A program made the translations under genes and the position numbers. From the NCBI GenBank assembly GCA_964035575.1, contig OZ037833.1, positions 620,001 through 684,000 on the forward strand: a stretch of DNA of 64,000 bases. Reading direction: 5' to 3'. The notes beneath the pieces were generated by a model. It saw only the letters and a program-made list of their open reading frames with translations. It made no database searches and had not been told where the DNA came from. Positions 33,501 through 43,795 of the stretch are shown piece by piece (position 1 is the stretch's first letter; each line of letters begins with the position of its first letter). The DNA is from Rhynchopus sp. YZ270_cl-10. Its lineage: Eukaryota > Euglenozoa > Diplonemea > Diplonemida > Diplonemidae.

Positions 33501-33791
33501 AGTGGCGGTGGCCACCACGGGCACTGCTGTACGCGGCACCCCAGTGGTTGGTGCATCAGTGTCATTCTGATCGCCACGTGGCACTAACGTTGCAGGCAGT
33601 GCCGGCACATCTGTCGCAACCACTGCAACAGCCTTCGTCTCAGTCACTTCTGCATCCGCCACCTCGGCACTCAAACTCAAAGTTACGCTAGGGATGTTGC
33701 CCGTTCCACCCCCGGCTGTGGGGGGTGCGGGTGACCCCCTTCGTTGACATAAACACACCCCCACAAGGCTGAAGAGCAACAATCTTCGCAT
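30582..33791 (-). CDS. Single-pass membrane protein with Tudor-like cytoplasmic tail (4 exons, transposon in intron 1)
   Basis: The model is complement(join(30582..30639, 30687..31184, 31271..31668, 33312..33791)), 477 residues. All introns are GT-AG: intron 2 is 86 bp and intron 3 is 47 bp, both starting GTATGT. Intron 1 is 1,643 bp because a foldback transposon lies inside it. Residues 1-16 form a signal peptide. The ectodomain has a TDVP/TDAP-type linker and a stretch near residues 118-160 that weakly recalls SEA-like modules. Residues 281-306 are a transmembrane segment split by intron 2 (PWFAIAIACLI joined to ILFCCSLVAVVCV), stopped by KRRRN. The cytoplasmic tail carries a Q7 run, an Ala/Thr run, and ends in a Tudor-like fold: GDDWFPAQVVERQRDGRFTV joined over intron 3 to NWTDGT and IPASDMR. 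That join restores the family pattern, which supports the exon phases. An AG directly abuts the ATG. A receptor-like role is inferred. Confidence 0.8.
31708..33259. mobile_element. Foldback transposon inside intron 1 of the Tudor-tail gene, TA-flanked
   Basis: The outer ends read GGGGGTACGACTCCAGCC on the left and its near-complement GGCTGGAGTCGTATCCCC on the right. Each is flanked by TA (31,706-31,707 and 33,260-33,261) and, outside that, by a long C-run on the gene strand. The body is a near-perfect palindrome. The right arm is 32,682-33,259 and the left arm is 31,708-32,639, interrupted by a later insertion at about 32,068-32,424; the loop of about 42 bp is at 32,640-32,681. I see no transposase. 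TA flanks suggest a Tc1/mariner-type mechanism, which is inference. The target was apparently the pyrimidine tract of the host intron, whose donor (GTATGT at 33,311) and acceptor (CTGCAG at about 31,669) both survive outside the element. Confidence 0.85.
32068..32424. mobile_element. Secondary insertion in the left arm of the foldback element
   Basis: The left arm would read straight through GGAAGTG-T7-GGTGTTTTTAGG, as the right arm does in complement. In the left arm about 357 bp intervene between two T7 tracts (32,061-32,067 and 32,425-32,431), which could be a 7-bp target duplication. The insert starts TTTTTGTATTCTGTAACC and ends TTTAGGCCCCGCGG. No coding capacity is recognised, and its ends are not clear inverted repeats. 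Confidence 0.5.
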
Positions 33792-33806
33792 CTAAGAAAA
33801 ACAATC
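33792..33806 (-). promoter_or_regulatory. Candidate splice acceptor at the start codon
   Basis: On the minus strand the sequence reads GTTTTTCTTAG immediately before the ATG at 33,791. A pyrimidine run ending in AG with no 5' leader exon in sight fits a trans-splice acceptor, but an ordinary upstream cis-intron cannot be excluded. Confidence 0.4.
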
Positions 33807-34005
33807 TGTGTACACCTTTGAGATGGGGGGTTAGAGGTTGACTAGGGTCGAACGAAGGGACGGGGCTGTCCTAGCATATTCTTTTCCTTTTGGGAGATCC
33901 TCCTTCCATGGCTGCGCACGGGCAGGCGGGATGCGTGGAAACGGCAACTGACGGTATGGGGGGTGATGAGGAAGGCATCTGAGCCACCTGGTGGCGCTGC
34001 ACAGA

Positions 34006-34212
34006 TTAGTGTAGCAGAAGACGGCTTTGTATGATCGGCTCGACAAGGTCTCTGCGTTCGGAGAGCTGCTCATATCGCGCGACTTGCCCCTGCCGGGTCC
34101 GCGTTCCACGCTGTCGGACGCCGGGGTGCAAATACTCGTTGACAAGTACAAAGGGTGCCATGAGGGGCTTCAACATTGCAACCGTTACGGTAGCGGTGAT
34201 TTCCTCCCCCAT
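34006..34212 (-). CDS. Possible small ORF upstream of the Tudor-tail gene
   Basis: A 68-codon frame (MGEEITATVTVAMLKPLMAP...) on the coding strand, GC-rich like neighbouring genes and unlike the AT-rich intergenic DNA. CTCTCATAG precedes it by a few bases and could be an acceptor. An overlapping frame (33,831-34,151) is equally open, so this may be an exon of a broken or spliced gene spanning about 33,830-34,420. No family recognised. Confidence 0.28.
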   Translation of the reverse strand: MGEEITATVTVAMLKPLMAPFVLVNEYLHPGVRQRGTRTRQGQVARYEQLSERRDLVEPIIQSRLLLH

Positions 34213-34556
34213 TTTCTTAACTATGAGAGCGCATGGGGCACCGATAGAAGAAGTGGTGCGCGGAGGGGACGGGGGGCAGCCCCTGACGATGGCCTACATG
34301 GAAGGATGCCACTATTTGTGCATTCTCCCACAGAAGAGGTGAAGGATTCGCAGAGGGTGCCAGACAACCGGGGAGTCAGGAGGGACAAAGGTGGCGACAG
34401 AAGAGAGGTGGGTGGTAAGTGTGGGGAAGAGAGAGAGAAAAGAGCCTTTTTTTTTTTTTTTTGAGATGATTTGAAAGATAATTTTTTTTGTATAGGAAGC
34501 GCTGCTCCCCTTCGCATGCAAGAAAGAAGGGTATCGTTTGAAGAAAAGAAGATATT

Positions 34557-34592
34557 TTATAAGATGATCCTAAGCCTCGCAGTGCTTAGTCA
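34557..34592 (+). repeat. Family-C hairpin cassette
   Basis: Ends GTGCTTAGTCA, then an A-run in place of CCTT. Confidence 0.7.
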
Positions 34593-35758
34593 AAAAAAAG
34601 TGAATTTTTGATAACGCGCAGACACCTCAAAGACGGATGCAGGCACGTGAAAAAGAAAAAAAAGTTAAACCGGGCTTAACAACGGTGAAACCACAAGTAA
34701 AACAAGGCAAGTCATTTACTCCATTGGTACAAAAAAAACTAGACACCATCCTCCACCAACTGATCTTTGATAATAATAAAAATAACAGTGTTTTTTCATT
34801 GGACACCAAATAGGGGTAAAATCTGGCGGTGAAAGGATTCAAAGGGAAAATACTGTTATACACGATCTGAACGTTGGCTTTCTTTTCTGTTTTTTTTTGT
34901 CTAATTTTCTCAATACACTACGCATTCGGGAGAGAAAAAAACATCACATGCCTTTTCAACACCATTGCCGCTTTCATCACTTATCTTGATCAAAAAGGAC
35001 GTGACTAGCCACAATGTCACACCCATGTGGCTCAGGACTTGTCATACGGGATTTCCAAGCATGCACAGTAGGTAGTTGGGAGAGAGGTACCTTGGAGACA
35101 TAGCTTGTGAGAGGGCTAATTTCGGGTGCAGTTCTCTGCTATTTTGCTGACTCTAAAAAATGCGTCAATTTTTCCGAAGGGTGATGTGGTTTTCCCCTTC
35201 TGGAGAAATTGCCAGCACCCTGCAACAAAGCAAACAAAGGGCTCTTCCGAGCCTGGACAAAACAGGCATACTATTTTTGTAAAGGTTGGAGTGTTCACCT
35301 ATCGTAGGGAACGTGAGCTGGGTTTAGACGAAAAGAACAAATAAAAAAAAACTGTCTGTAAAATGAGTGATAGTTGGTAGATCACAAAAGAGAAAAAAAG
35401 TAACATCACAAAAGATTCACCCCTTTACTCTCGTCTCTTTTTGTGGTTACAGTTGCTTTTGAGGTGCTACCCTATTCACTCAATGGGGGTGAAATAAAAA
35501 AACTAAATTTCTCAAAAAAAATAAAAATACGGAGGTGGGTAAAGAATACAGTGAAGTTGATAGTGCAAAAAAAAAAGTACGTTGCCTTTTTTTTTTGACC
35601 AGCCCCACTGTGTATTAAGAGAGTTGCTAAATAGGGACAAAAGGGAAGAAAAGCGTCTGAAACTTTGAATCCCATCCTGCTATCAGACCCTCAAAGAACA
35701 CTATCGCCATGGAGAGGAAAATAAAACACTTCTAAAAAAGTGTCTGACCTTTTTGTTT

Positions 35759-35806
35759 GAAAACTTGGTTGTATTAGTGTAGCCACCCTAGAGTGTGCTC
35801 CACTAT
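35759..35806 (+). repeat. Family-A hairpin cassette
   Basis: Perfect consensus, paired with the family-B copy at 35,856. Confidence 0.75.
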
Positions 35807-35855
35807 TTATTTATTTTTTTTTTGCAAGGCTTCTCATAACAAAACATTTGCTTTT

Positions 35856-35923
35856 GCTAAATTATTGGAGTAGTGTAGTTGCCTCTGGTTGTGTTGCCAC
35901 AGTTTTTTGTGCAAATCTCCACT
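35856..35923 (+). repeat. Family-B hairpin cassette
   Basis: Lies 50 bp after a family-A cassette; starts GCTAAATTATTGG. Confidence 0.72.
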
Positions 35924-36415
35924 TTTTTTAACCGATTACCTAGCGAGTAGACGGGGTTGAACGTTATTGATAGACACGTGGTGTGCCTACAACGCTTTCC
36001 CTGTTGCTGCCGAGTAATACGGTAACAGTTTGATAATTATTATATAAACGTATTGGAGGGGGAAGAAAAGGTGGGCTAAAAAAAAAAAAACGATATTATT
36101 TTTGTGTGTTCTTTTTAATTTAAAAAAAAACGGCAGTGGCAAAAGTAAGAGACACACTCAATCGATCCCACAAAAAGTGAAGTTGCTAAAAACGTGACCA
36201 CCTCTAAGAGAGGCTGTCACGAACAATACCCCCTTCAGACAAAACAGATTTTAAGACATCCCCCATCACCTTTCAGGAAAGACAAAAAACAGAGCTGCAT
36301 AGCTTAGTTTTGATATGAATAACCTTAGCCGCTCGTGTTGCCTCGAGGGTTGGGACGCCGACAGCGAGCAAATTACAGTTGACAGAAACATGAAAAAAAG
36401 AACGTTAAAAAAAAA

Positions 36416-36470
36416 GTTGACTGTGAAATACAAAAAGCCCTCTCGTGAACAGTGCACCTTTGGTACAAAT
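36416..36470 (+). repeat. Family-F cassette
   Basis: GTTGACTGTGAAATACAAAA, AGCCCTCTCGTGAACAGTGC, ACCTTTGGTAC. Relatives at 20,904-20,940, 29,356-29,395, 29,984-30,020 and 38,381-38,412 share AAAGCCCTCTCGTG and a following TACC. Confidence 0.6.
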
Positions 36471-36581
36471 GACCGGCTGTACCAGGGGGTGGACACCCAA
36501 CCATGCAGTCCTACATCCATTTCGTGGTTTACATCTGATATGAAAAAAGAGAGGGTTTAAAATACCCCCGCAAACCGATCA

Positions 36582-36615
<34 letters not shown>

Positions 36616-36795
36616 GGGAGAACCCCGTCCAAAAAAAACCCCCCCTGCTGTCAAACTTGGCAGCATGAGGCCAGGTGGAAATTCGCGGCACCTACCTTGT
36701 CCTTGCGCTGTGTGTTGGCAAAAAGGCAGACTGCTGAGGATACGTATCCGCTCGAGGCGGAGTCGTATCGAAATTTAGAGTATTTTCTTTATTTT

Positions 36796-36863
36796 GATAA
36801 ATTTGTTGGAGTAGTGTAGTTGCCTCGGGTTTTGTGTTGCCACAGTTTTGTGCAATCTCCACT
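36796..36863 (+). repeat. Family-B hairpin cassette
   Basis: Full form with small T insertions in the loop. Confidence 0.72.
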
Positions 36864-37323
36864 GCATTTTTTTCATTGTAAACAGGGGGGCATTGTGTGC
36901 ACCCTCCTGGGTATTTTTTTTTAATAATTTTTTTTGTTGGCCCTGCGAAAGGTCGCGAACGCCTTTAAATTTTGTGTTTTGCAAACAAACGGCTTTTGTT
37001 TTTCTTTTTTTTTCTATAATTTTTATCTTTGATTTAGCAGAACAGTTGCATTTCCCCCTTAAAAAAAACACCTGCCTTCGAAGATGTTCGAGGAGACAAA
37101 ATTAAATGAATCTGAACGTTGGAAAAAAAATAACGTTTTTTGTTGGGTTTTAGACAGGAAAGTGTCCCGCCGGGGTGTACACCATGCAGTCCTACATCCA
37201 TTTCGTGGTTTACATCTGATAAAAGAAGGGAAAAAACGGATGTGCCTTCGTGCAGACAGATCCAGAGAAGACAAAGTCCGACAAAAAAGTGAATGTTGAT
37301 AGGATGAAAAAATAAAAGAAAAT

Positions 37324-37356
37324 AGTGTCAAAACGCCTTTGGGACGCAGACACTGA
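37324..37356 (+). repeat. Family-D hairpin cassette
   Basis: AGTGTCAAAACGCC...GACGCAGACACT: both arms carry the same change (GTGTC/GACAC), so pairing is kept. Confidence 0.68.
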
Positions 37357-37917
37357 CCCTCCGTAGGGTTGTTGAACCCCCGAAGTGTAGCACTAAAAAG
37401 AAATCAGTAAAAGATGAAACAAAAGCATACTTCGTGGTCATCAAAAAAAAAAAAGAAAACCAATATTTTCTAGGAAATAATGAATGAACAAAACAAACCA
37501 AAAAAAATCTCAGACCAGGTCAGACCGGATAGTTTTCAAAAATATAAATCCCCCGAATGCTTCCTCTAACTCCGAAAGCAAACCAAAAAAAAACACCAAT
37601 GGCAAAAAAAACGGCAATGCATAGGCCAATGGAAGAAGGAAAGAAAATAAACCAAACCTTCTTCGCGTATACTATATTGATACGGAGGGGGTAGGGGTGG
37701 GGAGAGAAATACACGACGGTGAAGTAACGGGTGTTACATGTATTGTGGAACTCCGGAATAAAGTTGCCAATACCCAGAAAGAGTCCACCGTGTAGTGATG
37801 GGAGGGGTTGGAAAAAAAAAAAGAAAACAGGAGTACTGTATCTTCCGCAAATTATTTTGCAATGCAATGCGATGATAACACCAAACAACAAAATATTACG
37901 GGTGTCAAATACTGTAT

Positions 37918-37999
37918 TTCGTACAAATTATTCGACCGTAAAAAAGGTCGACCTTCCAGAAAAATACTGAAAAGGTCGATCATTAGTACGGTCGATAAT
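37918..37999. repeat. GGTCGA foldback repeat, intact copy
   Basis: CGTACAAATTATTCGACCGT pairs with the complement at 37,975-37,999. The loop side holds AAGGTCGACCTTCCAG and CTGAAAAGGTCGA. A second copy in the opposite orientation is at about 56,385-56,438 and 59,454-59,490, split by a transposon. Confidence 0.7.
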
Positions 38000-38456
38000 T
38001 TTGTACGAATCCGATAGCTATCGTCACCCTTAGTCACCTTGAAAAAAAATGTGATACTTTATATTCACGGTTTTAAACACATCAAATATTTTCACCTTCT
38101 TCCCCTCTTTCTAGAGGGGCCTGCTTGGGGAGGAGGTCAAGGTGATTTGGGTGTAAAATATACTTCTGCAGACAAGACTTTGAACGGGGGTGACCACTTC
38201 GTCTTGCCGCCTTTCTATTGGTTCTGTTTTGTTTTCTATATTTTTTTTCGTTCTTTTTTCTATCATCAATATGACAAAACGTTTCGCCACCTTTCAAAAA
38301 AAAAAAAAAAAAAATCGTGTGGTGCGCACGCCCATTTAAAGTTTTGAGAATAGAGGAAGCGATTTCCCCAATTCCTCCAGACAAAAGCCCTCTCGCCACA
38401 TTATACCTACCACGCATCAGAGCTGGGGTGGACCTTGCAAAGGAAAAATTTTGTTT

Positions 38457-38518
38457 GATAAATTGTTGGAGTAGTGTAGTTGCCTCGGCTGTGTTGCCAC
38501 AGTTGTGCAATCTCCACT
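38457..38518 (+). repeat. Family-B hairpin cassette
   Basis: Full form, GCCTCGGCTGTG variant; followed by a separate GACTACTA/TAGTAGTC hairpin at about 38,534-38,561. Confidence 0.75.
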
Positions 38519-38675
38519 GTCCTGTTTGATTATAGACTACTATCACTAGAACCTAGTAGTCTAGTAGATAGATTTTTTTCTTCACAGGATCCTTAACAGA
38601 GAGCAAATAGGAGGGATCCTATATGATTTTGCAGTAGGTGTCAGAACATCCTTTTTGCGAAGAGAAAAGTATATT

Positions 38676-38713
38676 GAGATGAACCTAAGCCCCTCTTGTG
38701 CTTAGTCACCTTG
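38676..38713 (+). repeat. Family-C hairpin cassette
   Basis: GAGATGAACCTAAGCCCC, loop TCTTGTG, CTTAGTCACCTTG. Confidence 0.72.
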
Positions 38714-39710
38714 AAAAGCAAAACAAAACAAAGAGGACACAAATACGAACGGTATCAGTTTCCCCTGGGCACACAATGCACACTAACATGGTGTCCATAT
38801 ATCTTCGTATACTTAGGAACTCCAACACTTTGCTTGCAAACACACGGTTATCAAAGATTCGGAACTTTCAGTCAAAAAAACACCACAAAATGTGGTGCAG
38901 ACAGTAAAGGGGAGATATTAAATGAGTGCTGAGAAGTGTTTTCTGTTTCTAAAAAAAAAAATCGTTTGTTACGCAAAAAAAAATCACATTTTACAGGGGG
39001 GGGAAACCCCGGGAAACCCCTCGGTTTTTAATCCCCCCTGGTATGTGGAACAAAGAGAGAGGGAGAAGGAGGTTGGAGTTTTTTTGCCACCTAAAAAAGA
39101 TGGGGAAAAAATTGATCGAAAAGCGAAAATAAAGCAATACTGTCCTTCATCATGGGCAAGCATGTCATCGTGAAAGATGCTGCCAAGCCCAGAAAAACAA
39201 AATAACGGACAATGGTCAAGGGGTATAGAGCGGTTAAGCACACATGGCGCACAACGGAAAACACAACCTGCCGAAGGTGTGGCAGTTGTCTTTTTGTTTG
39301 TTTTTTGTTTTTGTGCACTCAAAACACATCAGAGTCAAAAAAAAAAGTGCTGACATGGTAAAAGTAAAAACAGAAAAAATCCAAAACAAAAACACATCCG
39401 ACTGACCCACGCTGCCAGTCACTCGGATGAAAGCACAAAAGTACCCTGCGGCCAACAGAAGGTGTAAAAAGGAGACCTATTGGCTTACCCGCACAATGTG
39501 ATCGGGGGCGGTACACAACCGCTCGTCAGCCGGCGGCCCACCTTCTGCTGAAGAGCTGTGAGCTTACAGGTACTTCCGTTCGCTCCCAAAAAAAATCCTT
39601 TTTTGCAAGAAGGTGGCTCTAGAGCACACATCAAAAAATAAGAGAAGAAGATCGTGTGACCCCCGAAGCCCCTTACTGCTTCGCTCACCTATGAACGCAA
39701 CGCAAAGCAA

Positions 39711-39747
39711 AGTTGACAGTGCAAACGCCTCTGGGATGCAGGGCACT
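39711..39747 (+). repeat. Family-D hairpin cassette
   Basis: AGTTGACAGTGCAAACGCC then GGGATGCAGGGCACT. Confidence 0.68.
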
Positions 39748-40139
39748 ACAACCCACCAATATCTCCACAAAAAAAACGCACTAAGCATGCAGAAAGTCAT
39801 TCCCCCCCTCCCTCCCTCCCTACCCTCTGATAAACCAAAACAAAACAAAACCTTTGTTCGCACTAGAAGAGAAAATAGCTGGAAAAAAAAAGCAAGAAAA
39901 ATTTTCAGAAATGACCCCAAAAATATCTCGGTGCTTTTGTCCACCTAACGCAATGCACGCACCCGACTGACCCACATACAATGCCAGCCATTCGGATGAA
40001 GGCGGGATTGCGCCAAAAAAAAAAAAAGGATCGGGTCTTTTGTTTGTGAAAAAATCCGCTCAAAAAATCTGACAAAGCCAGCACACCATTTCTTGGCAAA
40101 AGAATGACAAAACCGAAACCTCAACAAAATAATGGTTTC

Positions 40140-43100
40140 TCACAGCAACACCGTATCCGGCAGCAAACGCACCTGAAGCGATGCGTTGTGCTTCGGCGAG
40201 TCATCCACCAGCGCAGCGAGGAGAGATGGGGAGCGGAGCTCGAGAGCTGGCGGGAGGGTCAGGCTGTGCCGTTGCTGTGCGACGGGAGCAGGCGGTGAGA
40301 CGACACCTGCTAAGGCTGCCCCAGCACCACCTGCACGCATAATACCACCACCACCACCAGCTGCTGCAGGGGGAAGCGCAACGCCAAGCGTCGGCGAAAG
40401 AAGTGCCGACAGCACTCCAGAGCCTCCTGTGGCGGAGACAGCGTCGACACCAGACCCAAAGGTAGAGAAGCACGAATCGAGCGGCGTCAGCACCACACTG
40501 CGTACAACACTGCGCACCAACGTCGCGCTGCGTTCTGCAGTGGTGTCGTCATCATCATCATCCGAGCTCTCATCCTCCTCCTCCTCCTCCCGCTCCTCCT
40601 CCACCACCGCCACCATCTCCGCCCCTGCGGGGGAGTCATTGCTGATGTTGTTGAAGTTGGTGTTGCCGCTGTTGCTGTTCGCGCCGCTTGGTGTACGAAA
40701 CAACGCCCTCATTTCTTCCACTTCTCGAACCCTCTTTGGTGTCACAGCAACCCCACTGCTTCCCATCGTATCACGCGAAGGCGAGGCCCGGTAGTACGGT
40801 GTTGTAAGCACAGTGTCGTCATCGCGGTCTGACGCAGACGTTGCCAGCTCCGCTTCCCACACCTCCAGACCCCTCTGCCGCGCGCAGTGAAATGCGGTCT
40901 TCCTCCTCTCGATGAAAATATCCAAAACGTACAGCACAATGTCATATATCCCTTTAAAGAACACCGCCACTGCGGACACCACCAACAGCACCCCCGCCAT
41001 ATTCATCAATACACTGGACAAACCCTCCGGAGACCCTTTCATCATCAACACCACAGTCATAAACACAACCGCTAACAACGTAGACCCTGACGCTATCAAC
41101 GTCGTAAGATGATCCAATCGTGCATTATACGGACGCCAACAAAGAAGAAGAAGAAAGTACACTGCAAGGGTTGCAACCACAGCAAGATTCCTTAAGGTGC
41201 ACGTGGTCGTCGTATGAGGCTTGAGAACTGAGATGAGGGCCACAACAATGATGCTTGCCATCTCCACCAACGCAAAACAGTGCATCCCTGGGCGGTACTG
41301 TTCAAAGAGCACACCGTACTGCTCCACAAAGACTCCGGTTGGTTCATCGTCGGTTCGCACCCACACTAAGGTACCATAGGCAAAGATGTAGAGACGGCGT
41401 TTGACGCCGTAGAGGAGCTGTCCAGACATCCCCAACTGCTCGGCGGCAGACCTGCTGAGGAAAGGGTCCTGCACGCAGAGTGCGTGGAAGCGGGAGCGGC
41501 GCAGAATAGAGTACCACAGCGCGAAAGGGGTGGCGACACACAAAGCCAGCGACACAGCGCCAAACACGGCAACAGGCAGCGGGGCATCAGAAGGGGTAAA
41601 TGCAAGGTTCGCTGCAGCCAAAGTGGTGCCTGAATTAAAATCGAAAAAATATTAGATTCATATACAGAATTGAAAGCATTTTGAGAGGAAAATAGTGACT
41701 CTGATAGGTAAATGGTGTGGCTGAGAGGGGGTGCTATTTTTTGTGCTATTTTTGTGCTATTTTGGGGTCGTCAGCCACACCAGTAAAAGTAAAAAAGGTC
41801 TTCGTTGAATTGCTCCAATTACTTACAGGGGGTGATTGGCGGCCGTATCGGAGCAACTATTTCTCCTGATACACTGAAAAAAAAGGAAAAAACATTGCAT
41901 ACCAGTCATGAGCCACAACGCAGCAATATAAGTCAGACCAGGAAACCTTGTGTATAACAAAGCGTTTTCGAGGGTAAGATTGAAGTACGACTTCAGCTTA
42001 ATGGCAATGACGTAGTTCGCGAAGAAGAACCCGACGATGATGAGGATGTTGAAGACAATCGCACCCATGAAGTAACGATGTGCATGCGCACCGAAGGGAA
42101 CCCGGGTGGGGCTGAACTCCCAATCAAGGGGCTTAGACTTCGTGAGGTCGATGTCCTCAACCTCGCATTTGAGAGCCAGGATGGCGGCTAGCCTGCCACC
42201 TACGGGAGACGCAGCGGACGCTGTCCCCACAGCACTGTGCGCAGAGGACTCCACCCCAGGGGGAAGCACGCTGCCTGGTGCTGCGGTGTGCGCCACCTCC
42301 ACCTCCGCCTCCGTCTCGTTGAGCTCCGGCACCACTGTCAACGGCACCACAGTATCCGGCACAGCAGACTCAGGCACATCTGTCAAGAGTGGGATGATCA
42401 GGAGCGGTGCCGCAGTGGGTGTGGTATTCGGTGCATTGGGTGTGTCAGTACCCGGCACATCAGATGCCGGTACGTCGGTTGCTTCTGGAAGTGGTGGCAT
42501 GCCTGTTGGCATAACATCCGGTGGCGCGAGGGTGTCAGGTTGTGCAGTAGTTGGCGGTTCTGTCTCTGGTGCGGTTGTGTCTGGAGGGGGTGATACCGCT
42601 TGCGTTGGGGTGGTGGTGCGACCTTTGACCACCACCGTGGGAGACACGGTAGGGGGTGCATCGGTCTGTGGTACTGTCGTTGCTGGTGCATCCGTCTGTG
42701 GTGGTTTGGTCTCTGGAGCGTTCGTCGGTGTGACTGCCGGAGCGACGCTGTTCAGCGTTTCTACCATAAGCCCCTGCGAGCATGCCACATATGCGTGGTC
42801 CTCCACAATCAGAATGCCCGCAAGCGCTGACTGCGAATCCGGCGAAAATGTGTCCAAATAGACAGCCGTGTACGGTGCTGACACATCATAGATCTCGATC
42901 GACACACCACGCAACCCATACACACGCTGCCGGGGTGCGTCATACACAAGACTACGGAGGGACTTCACAATAGAAACACTCACGACCTTGCCAAACGAAA
43001 GCACGCTGTTTTCGTACGTCGGCAACGACGTCACCGTGAGTGTCATACCCGACGTGAAGAAGATCTGGTCCGTCCCAACAGCACCGCTTGTACAGGCGAA

Positions 43101-43760
43101 GCCGAACTCACCAACCTGGGTCCAGACCCTCGAGTTGTCCCCAGCGAGGTACGCCACTGTCTTGCGCGTCTCCGAGCAGAGCAGCGCGAAGGTGTACACC
43201 TTTGAGACATCCTGCGTCATGAAGACGTATGTGAAGCCGTCTGTCGGGTCGTTCCCTGCTACACCCTCCTGGAAGACGTTCCCTATCTCAGTCACTATAG
43301 ACATGAGACGCTTATTGGTACCAGTCAGAAAGACACGCGACGTAGTAGTAGACCCACTGTCGACAACGCTCTCCATCACCGCAGAGGTAGTGACAACAGA
43401 CACCTCCTCAAGCGAGGGGTACATCTGATAGACAACCTGCGATGTCCCGCATGCAAGCGTCACGTGGCGGCCGTCAGAATTCAGTGCTATCGCAGTGCAG
43501 GTATACCCCAACGCCAGCTCCTGTGTGCATATCACAGTATCCACACCATTGATCACCCACCGCCCGATGTACGAATCGCTACCACTCTGCTGCAAAGCAA
43601 ACAGATACGGTCCAATCGACGTTTTGACCACCCCTAAGACCGGCTGCGCCCCTTTCGTGGTGGGCTGCAGCAGATTGTGGGTAATGTACTGAGCCTCATT
43701 GCACGGGGCAAACGAAAGCAGGAGGAGCAGGAGAAGGAGCAGGCAGCATCGGCACGCCAT
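40140..43760 (-). CDS. Large multi-pass membrane protein with long ectodomain and TRP-like membrane region (3 exons)
   Basis: The model is complement(join(40140..41629, 41827..41865, 41903..43760)), 1,128 residues. Exons join in frame through a 37-bp intron (GTATGC...CAG) and a 197-bp intron (GTAAGT...CAG) that carries a small MITE; a 39-bp exon lies between them. Residues 1-24 are a Leu-rich signal peptide. Residues 25-345 look beta-rich, possibly propeller-like. A Thr/Pro/Asp linker (TDAPATT, TDVP repeats) spans about 346-500. About seven hydrophobic segments follow, including FMGAIVFNILIIVGFFFANY, a segment after YRPGMHCFALVEM, and VLLVVSAVAVFF. The tail of about 220 residues is disordered with an E/D run and Gly/Ala runs. 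The YRPG...LVEM helix and the helix spacing recall TRP-like channels, but this is weak resemblance. A trans-splice-like CTCACTCAG lies 12 bases before the ATG. Confidence 0.78.
41713..41782. mobile_element. 70-bp MITE in intron 2 of the large membrane-protein gene
   Basis: Ends read TGGTGTGGCTGA and TCAGCCACACCA, a 12-bp inverted repeat. The element is flanked by a 5-bp duplication GTAAA (41,708-41,712 and 41,783-41,787). The interior is built of AAATAGCAC-like subrepeats. It lies wholly in the intron, away from donor and acceptor. Confidence 0.75.
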
Positions 43761-43771
43761 CCTCCGTTATG

Positions 43772-43795
43772 CTGAGTGAGGCGAAAAAAAAAAAT
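43772..43795 (-). promoter_or_regulatory. Candidate splice acceptor 12 nt before the start of the large membrane-protein gene
   Basis: The minus strand reads a T-run, then CGCCTCACTCAG, then a 12-base leader CATAACGGAGG(ATG region). It fits a trans-splicing acceptor. A cis acceptor for an unseen upstream exon is the alternative. Confidence 0.4.

Larger units (their letters stand above)
34522..40139. other. Intergenic stretch, 5.6 kb
   Basis: Holds cassettes of families A, B, C, D, F and H, a (GA)n run at 36,585-36,613, a CCATGCAGTCCTACATCC...CATTTCGTGGTTTACATC segment present twice (36,500 and 37,185), and the GGTCGA foldback. No coding-type sequence. Confidence 0.5.

Noticed and set aside
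40186-40794. A 202-codon plus-strand frame
   Set aside because: Shadow of the low-complexity C-terminal tail of the large membrane protein.
41823-43760. Treating the 41,823-43,760 frame as a complete separate gene
   Set aside because: Its end reads through an intron-like GTATGC...CAG and stops just past a GTAAGT donor, whereas splicing joins it in phase to the next frame with more transmembrane helices.
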